Source: Patiria miniata
Taxonomy: Eukaryota > Echinodermata > Asteroidea > Valvatida > Asterinidae
Length of the DNA: 64,000 nucleotides
Reading direction: 5' to 3'
NCBI RefSeq assembly: GCF_015706575.1
Contig: NW_024037053.1
Location: 558,001 to 622,000 of the forward strand
Notes under the pieces: model-generated
Database searches by the model: none
Told to the model about the DNA's origin: nothing
What the model saw: only the letters and a program-made list of their open reading frames with translations
Part shown: piece by piece, positions 57,722-64,000 of the stretch
Position numbering within the stretch: the stretch's first letter is position 1
Layout: each line of letters begins with the position of its first letter
Program-made: the position numbers and the translations under genes

Positions 57722-57982
57722 AAATAATTTTCAAGTTAAGGTTGCCACTTATCAATGCATTTCAACTGAGGAAACGTGAATGAAATTTCGCTTCATTTCA
57801 CCCACCTGAAGCTAAAAACAAATCGCGCGTCTTCAATGAGCTGAGACTGAATCTAACAGGCCTAAGTACCCGATGCTTTTTCACGGCTGAATTAACTCAT
57901 CACACTGCACGAGGGACGGTTTCACATCAAACATGACAGGTGAAAAACAAAAACACCGATGCTTATAGTGATCACAACCCGC

Positions 57983-58260
57983 AATAGCGGATCTAGCCCC
58001 CCCCCCCCCTCCCCTACGTTCAGTAGCTGACTAATGCTATGATACTAGTAAAATGGGGCCAAAAATAACAAATGGAATGCTAAAGTTCCTAAATTTATTC
58101 TTGAATTGCTTTAGAATGCAGGAGAAAGCATCGTAGATTTCAACATTTTCCAGGGGGGGGGGGATGCACCCGGACACTCCTTGCAAAACGTGCCTTTGGT
58201 ACGCCATATAGACTCAACCCCCCCCCCCCCCCCGTTTCCTGAAAACTAGATCCGCCCCTG
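57983..58260 (-). mobile_element. hAT-like MITE, reversed copy
   Basis: Right end CTAGATCCGCCCCTG is the complement of the left end of 52389-52682, preceded by poly-C and GTTTCCTG. The middle block TTATTCTTGAATTGCTTTAG and CAAATGGAATGCTAA match that copy in reverse. The left end (GCGGATCTAGCCCC) is partly decayed. Confidence 0.78.
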
Positions 58261-58501
58261 AACCGTACAAAATGTGATAGACTGCTAAGGAAGCAGGCAC
58301 ATTCAGAGGCTGAGCGCAATTTAATGGAGCAACTAGCAGAAAATATTCCTTTATGAAATCTTTCTTTGTCAACATTATTTGAGTATAAAACACACGCAAC
58401 ATAACTAGACGAATTTGGCTAGTGACAATAATTTGTGCATCTGTCTGCATTCAGCTATAGGCTTACAAGGCCTACTCCAACCTTCCGTGCCTTTGAGCGC
58501 A

Positions 58502-58561
58502 TGAGCACGGTACGGACATCCGAGGAGTCATTGAGCACGGTACGGACATCCGAGGAGTCAT
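58502..58561 (+). repeat. Exact 30 bp tandem duplication
   Basis: The unit starting TGAGCACGGTACGGACATCC occurs twice without mismatch (58502-58531, 58532-58561). Being a multiple of three, it keeps a 67-codon frame open, but no gene is otherwise supported. Confidence 0.9.
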
Positions 58562-58693
58562 TATGTGGATTAGTTAACCCCACGGGGTGTTTTCCGTCAA
58601 TTGACAAGATGTCAGGAGGAATGGACGATTGCGCCTGAAATTACCCGTCTCTATACCCACGAGCCTTGCACAGCTCAACCAATTTGTAAAGTG

Positions 58694-58783
58694 GAGCGCC
58701 GTGGTCCAATAAAATAATGCCCGGCTAATGTGCGACGTGAAACATGGTGCTTGTGTTCTTGGGCAAGAGACTTTACCACAATT
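58694..58783 (+). mobile_element. tRNA-derived SINE, second copy, deleted
   Basis: Carries CCGTGGTCCAAT (A-box side) and the core CTTGTGTTCTTGGGCAAGAG-ACTTTACCACAAT as at 14110-14226, but the segment with the B box is lost. Confidence 0.7.
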
Positions 58784-60673
58784 GCCTCCCTCCACCCATG
58801 CAGGACTATCAATGGAAACCGTTAGTGAGACAATACAGACCGGATTGCGATGAGAACGAACTGCTGCAGAAAACTGTTTTCAAAACCTGCATATTTGGGA
58901 AGAGCTTTGAGACTTTGGTACAAAAAAAAATATAACTGTGTTTTTATTTTAAAATTTGAAACATTCATTTTCGCTTGGTATACTTTGTCAAACGAAATAT
59001 CACGCATAAGAGGATATTTGTCTTTTTAAATATTTTACATTCAGGCTTTTTCAAACAATTTCATTTTGTTCTGGCTTAACATCTGTCGGCTTTGTGCCTT
59101 TTCACTGCAAAGTTCAAACTAGAGTTCAAAAGTAAGTTTTTTAGACGTTAAAAATAAAAATAAGAAGTGTATTTTAAAGCCTAAATTTATTTCCAGGTAC
59201 CAGTCATCAGGCCCAGAGGAACAATTGTGATTGGTCAGTGTTGGAGGCGTGAGCTTGACATCTTGATTCTGATTGGTCAATATTGGCAGGATCACGATAA
59301 ATATTCATGAGTAATGAAAATGGTCTCTAAAAAGAGATACCCCAAAAGTTTCTTCATCCTAATAAAAGGCTTTAACAAATTTTTAAAATAAGTATATTTC
59401 AAATTACCAATGCACCAAAGTGTGAATAGATAAGCACTAAATTCTTGACATTTAATGATGAGGAATCCAATGCATGTTGTAACTGGTTTACGGCCCATAG
59501 GTTTGTGCACAAAATTGTCTGGTTTGTGAATTTGTCATCCAGAACCAATATGCATTGCGAATATCGAAAAGGTTTAACATTATGTCTTTTTCATGTAGAC
59601 TCTTATCACCGACTCTAATTATAATTCATGTGTATGCCGCCAATCACAAATGTCAGCTCAGTCGAAATGAGGACTTTGCAATGCACTAATAATATTCTAC
59701 GGTGTCTTTATCACAACATGCGCTATCTAGCGCAAACGGAAAGACACCTATCAGCACCGATAAATTACGAGACATATGGTGGCCGGCCGTGTTGTTTTGG
59801 TCTATTACGATGTATGGCCTAATTTGTAATTATTTTGGAATATGGATACTGTCCTATTTTAATGACATTTTTTAGTCAACAAATTAAGAAATCTTCGGTA
59901 AAAAAGGCTTGAGGTGCGATAATATAATGTAACTGTAGTATCAAGAAAAAATATATAAAAATATACAGGGCGAGTAAAAAAAAAAGGAAACCCAAATGTC
60001 AGGACCATTTTCTTAAAAAAGTTCTGCATGTAGCACGAGTGCGAGTAATGTTTTTCTTGCGAGTACGGAACGAGTACATTCTCATGAGTACGAGTATAAC
60101 GAGTACTTCAACACTGGTTGAATCAGCACCGAATGACAAATAAATGGCATTAAAACGTTATTTGAATGAGCAGCCTTCAAATTTAATATAGCCTGGTATC
60201 GGGTTCCCCTTTGAAATGGCAACTCACGCTCCATTAGACGCAGCCTATGTACGAAACACCATGGCAACTCCCAGGAGTCCGTACACCAGACAGACGTGTT
60301 TCCAATAACGAACCACGGCACGATCGAATGTATTATGCGTGGCAAGTGATGTATAATTTGACAATTAGGGGGGGGGGGGGGGTTCCCTGAACAATGCTCA
60401 ATGCTTTTCGACAATGGTGTCTAGTGGAAGAAGGAGGGGGCGTTCCCCTCAGCAACGTCTCCCTTCGAATGGTAGTCCAACAATATAGTAAGACTTCACA
60501 GAAAACACACAGGACCAGGACATATAGTGATCTCTCAGCCTCATTAATTAAATGGGACTCATCAGATACTGCATACTGAGCCCCACTGCCACTGATTGAA
60601 AAATGTGCATTTGTGAGCATTGAAATATTGACTGTTTTACAACTTTATGTTTGGTTTGGATTGACACAATTAC
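58784..60673. other. Intergenic DNA, small repeats only
   Basis: Contains GATTGGTCA(G/A)T(G/A)TTGG words repeated at about 59230 and 59273, and a poly-G tract at 60367-60381 with a fold-back partner GGGGGCGTTCCCC near 60435. No gene. Confidence 0.35.
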
Positions 60674-60840
60674 CTGGTTACTAACACAAGAAAATCATAG
60701 GTTGGGCATTTCAAGATGTCTATAGTTTCTGTGTAATTTTCAGAGAAAACTGCCCAAAAATCTTAACATTGGAAATTACACAAAAAATCTAGAAACCCAG
60801 AAATCAAAACCAGACTTAATTTTCCTGTGTTAGTAACCAG
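60674..60840. mobile_element. MITE with CTGGTTACTAACACA ends
   Basis: 167 bp; left CTGGTTACTAACACAAGAAA and right TTTTCCTGTGTTAGTAACCAG are near-perfect complements, and TCTGTGTAATTTTC / AAATTACACAAAAA extend the symmetry inward. Confidence 0.82.
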
Positions 60841-61429
60841 ACCAATTAAAATACACTTGTAAAATATGGCTACATTTCAATACAAAAATGGCAAACCCCC
60901 CACGTTTCTGTTTGATAATCATTTGGTGAAGTGTTACCATCTGATGTTTCTCATCACTTTCGTTACTAATAAAAACCCAGACGAATCTGGATGATATAGG
61001 CATAAGGTTTTATACTTCATTTGACATGAAATAAAAACCACATGCTCTGTGCCTAGTAGCGATTCTAATTATTTTTTGACTTGATCCACATTCAGAGGCA
61101 TTGAGATACGGTCGTCGTGAAACTTGGTAGGTACAAATTAAAAGAACGTGTTAATAAAAAGGCAGTATAATGTACAAGGTGACACCATAATTACAGCACT
61201 CATCAAATGTTGGGTTTTTTTTGTAAATGAAACGCCTCCAGCGTCTCTTAGGCGGACTTTGGTGCTATATAAACTGTCATTTATTATTGTATATTTGTAA
61301 AAGAAACATTTTTGTTTTTTCTACTTGCAAAATTTGTCATCTGAAATCAGACAGACCAGATACATTTTGAATTATATACATGGAGTAAATATCTGTCCTT
61401 AATAATAGGTAATGTATCACTATCTTTAC

Positions 61430-61898
61430 ATGACAATACCTTGCTGGACTGTTAGTGAATGACAGTGTAAAGCATCCTGTAAAATCATGGCACCTGGTAT
61501 ACTGTCATTTTCAAGAAAAGTGGTATTTTGGTATCAATTTCCAACGCTGATCGGCCGATCAGCGTTGGAAACAACTGACTTTTTTTTCAAATACTGGCCC
61601 CAATTGACCTTCGCACTTGTTTGCAATCTATCACAAACCTATGAACGGGTACGAGCCAGCTAGACTGGTTCCCTGACCTTACAATTCCCCAATGTATGTA
61701 AACTGCTCTGTTTCTTCTTATATGGAGTCAGGGAACCAGACTACAGGAAAATGATAGTTTTTCTTTGTTTTTATAGCATTTTCGAACCCAAAACCTCAAA
61801 AAAGTCAGTGTAACTATATTTGCTATATATTTCCAACCCCCCAATTCCATCCATTTCTGAAAATTACAGCAAAAGCAAATGATGTATATTCCCTTTAA
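61430..61898 (-). mobile_element. MITE family M1, reversed copy with decayed left end
   Basis: Contains AACGCTGATCGGCCGATCAG-CGTTGG (intact central palindrome), GTCAGGGAACCAGACTACAG and ends AAATGATGTATATTCCCT followed by TTAA (61895-61898). Confidence 0.85.
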
Positions 61899-62329
61899 AC
61901 TGAAAAAAGGGAAAAGCGGAAAAGACCTATGCTCTGTTCATAAACAGACATGTCAAGGGATTTCGTTGAGTCCCCAGCAACCCCTTTGTGAGTCAGAGTG
62001 TTGAGTGACAGGACAAATGCTGCCGGGCTCCAAGGTAGCTTAGTCTGGCCTCGGCATAATTACACTGATGGCTGGCTAGTGAAACAAGATACTCTTGCCA
62101 ATTACCCTCAGCTGCTAAGCAGAGAGGAGAAATGCTTAGCAGAATATGCTGTGATAATTCTGCTGGTGGCTGGTTAGTGTAACAATCATAAGCGGGGAAA
62201 ATTTGCTGAGCTAAACATGCTGTGTTTGTCAGTGCAGTTACAAGACCCCCTCTTCTCTTTGACAATGAATAGGAAAAAAACTGTGCACGCATAAAAAAGA
62301 TTGCCTATGCTCGAGTATGGGTCATAATT

Positions 62330-62643
62330 GGCCTTTCCACACAAATCTTGAGGTTGATGTAGGGTTTCACACTTGAAATTTCAGCCCTGTGCCAACCCTG
62401 CGTCAACCTGAGATTGATTTCTCCCCGGGTTGAACTCAACCCTGCTCCAGACCAGGGTTGAGATTTTCTACCCAGGTTGAAACTCTCACCGGGTTTCAAA
62501 ACAGCAGTAACTGAGCTTATTGAAGTGTGAAACGATGTAGGGTTGAACGCAGGATTGAAAAATAATGAACTCAACCCGGGGCGGCACAGGTTTGCCCAGG
62601 GTTGAGTTCAACCCGGGTTGACGGGCTCTAGTGTGAAAAGGCC
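62330..62643. mobile_element. MITE with GGCCTTTCCACAC ends and GGGTTGA repeats
   Basis: 314 bp; left end GGCCTTTCCACAC and right end GTGTGAAAAGGCC. The inside is full of alternating GGGTTGA and TCAACCC words (at least ten), so the strand can fold in many ways. A second internal pair GTAGGGTTTCACACTT / AGTGTGAAACGATGTAGGGTT adds symmetry. Confidence 0.78.
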
Positions 62644-63542
62644 TGTCCCTGTTATCTCTGAACTTTTGCTGCTCAAGTATCATCCAATAAGTTCAAACTA
62701 TTCTCATTTGTTGGGTAGGTAGTTCGCTTTACATAATAACTTTTAAGGGGACAAAGGCATTAAGGAGTGCATCAAGAATTTATAAATCGTACATGGCGGA
62801 TGTAACAGGGATGGGGAAAAAGTGTACCCCAAACTTATCGAATGACGCATTTGGATTTCCTTGAACTTTAACTGTATGTTTGATAAGAGTTTTGCTTGGC
62901 AGTAATGTGACACTTTTTTTTTAATTATCAATTTTTCTTAAGGTGAAGGTGCATTTGTAGCTTTCACTTGCTTTGTTGAATGATAAATTTCAATTGATAC
63001 AAACAACTATTTCTCCATTTTTAAAGCTTTTTTTTTATTCTCTGCATTTATCAAGTACTTTTTGTCCTAAACATTAGCAGTTTTACGGACTACCGTTTTT
63101 TTCACCAATGTAAAAGATATTAAGTTTTTAAAATTAAATTTCATTGAAGATTTTCTCCAATCTACTTGACATTTCAAGAGAAAAAATATGTATTTTTCAT
63201 TTTCTTAAAAATAAGAACGTGCACAAATCACACTCCTATGCTCCGATTACAATGATATGCATGGACAGTTAGGGGTCAACAATAATATGGGGATTTTTGT
63301 GGGCTCTGAAATGAATATACATTAATTATGTCGCTACATATTCAAGAGTATTCTTCAATTTACATTTGCTAGAAAATTAAAGGGGGGGATGACTTGCACA
63401 ACAAATTATGGCGCAACTTGCGCAATCATTGTAGTTTGCATAAGTTGTGGCATTGTGACTAAAAATGACCTATATTACCGTTGTGGAGCCTTTTGCTGCA
63501 CAACTTATCAAGGTTGATACAAGAAAATTGCAGCTTTCAATT

Positions 63543-63800
63543 TAGGTTTTGCCCTTCAGTTCACCGACGTATTTTTTATAAACACTGTATACTCAGTGTT
63601 GTCCCAAGTGATTTTTGAGGAAAAAATCACTTGGTGGGACTCGAACCCACAACCTCCTGCTTACAAGTGCAGACGTCTTACCACTCAACAACCGAGCTAG
63701 CTGGGGTCGGTTGGCTGGTTCGAATCTGATGTAGCAGCGGGTACCGCAACCAAACTGTTCATAAGATGGAATTTGTGTCACCCCAATGCAAATTCCATCT
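63543..63800 (-). mobile_element. tRNA-derived SINE, reversed
   Basis: On minus a tRNA-like part (about 63712-63632) has TAGCTCGGTTGTTGAGTGG near the D arm, an arm CTGC...GCAG around the anticodon loop and a B box GGGTTCGAGTCCCACC. It is followed by the body GTGATTTT...CAACACTGAGTATA...GAAGGGCAAAACC shared with 24037-24141. The D loop is too long and the anticodon loop has eight bases, so a functional tRNA is not supported. Flanking CATAAGATGGAATTTG and its inverse CAAATTCCATCTTA (63765-63806) form a short hairpin. Confidence 0.7.
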
Positions 63801-64000
63801 TAGAATACTCACAGCTTTGTGCTTGAAGTAAATGAACTGCTATTTTACTCGTGACAGAGTTTTTAGAGTTGCCGCAAGATTCCGAAAAAGTCCAACGAAA
63901 GTATTTCCAAAATGGCGGGCAGAGGTGGTTCAACGTCTGTTTTATGAACAAACAAAATCATACACAAACAGCCATCATAAATGCTGTCATTATCCTCGTC

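Noticed and set aside
63632..63712. Functional tRNA on minus
   Set aside because: Over-long D loop and eight-base anticodon loop; shares a body with a dispersed repeat.

Overview
The window looks like nuclear DNA from an invertebrate animal, most likely a deuterostome such as an echinoderm. The evidence is AT-rich introns and intergenic DNA, GT-AG split genes with animal-type proteins (fascin, IFT56/TTC26, a BTBD17-like BTB-BACK protein, a long LRR protein), and a dense load of small inverted-repeat transposons and tRNA-derived SINEs. No rRNA genes, CRISPR arrays or bacterial operons are seen. Species assignment is inference.

Gene layout: (1) a BTB-BACK gene on +, coding exons 1557-1775 and 2017-3429; (2) a leucine-rich-repeat gene on +, seven coding exons between 8362 and 15099; (3) an IFT56 (TTC26) gene on -, 27824 down to 25082, in which the first coding exon and the last three are intact but the whole middle of the protein (roughly 430 residues) is absent; (4) a complete fascin gene on -, four coding exons between 50715 and 36530 with an 11.5 kb first intron. 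The four genes are not an operon and have no obvious joint pathway, although fascin (actin bundles) and IFT56 (cilia) both build cell protrusions. No convincing coding gene was found in 15.1-25.1 kb, 27.8-36.5 kb or 50.7-64 kb.

Repeat layout: much of the rest is made of mobile-element debris. Family M1 is a ~520 bp MITE with TTAA target duplications and ends reading AGGGAATATA; seven copies occur at 5.2, 10.7, 12.9, 17.7, 45.2, 53.1 and 61.4 kb. Family M2 (ends AGAATGTTGCA) lies in IFT56 introns and fascin intron 1. Family A (~1 kb, ends TGTTGTGCCCAT) has a complete copy at 28.3-29.3 kb and a truncated inverted copy at the window start. Family B (~0.5-0.66 kb) is at 0.8, 43.7 and 57.2 kb. hAT-like MITEs with GGGGCGGATCTAG ends are at 52.4 and 58.0 kb. 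Several one-off hairpin MITEs and at least three tRNA-derived SINE types are present.

The most unusual structure is at 20.9-23.2 kb: two ~550 bp inverted arms enclosing ~900 bp of about 19 tandem GC-rich units, each able to fold into its own hairpin and arranged in a 324 bp higher-order repeat. It resembles a fold-back element. Other tandem arrays are at 25.6-26.2 kb (62 bp period, inside IFT56), 31.1-32.1 kb, 32.3-32.8 kb and 42.7-43.0 kb. All coordinates of splice sites were read by eye from GT/AG signals, reading phase and protein continuity; no alignment was run.
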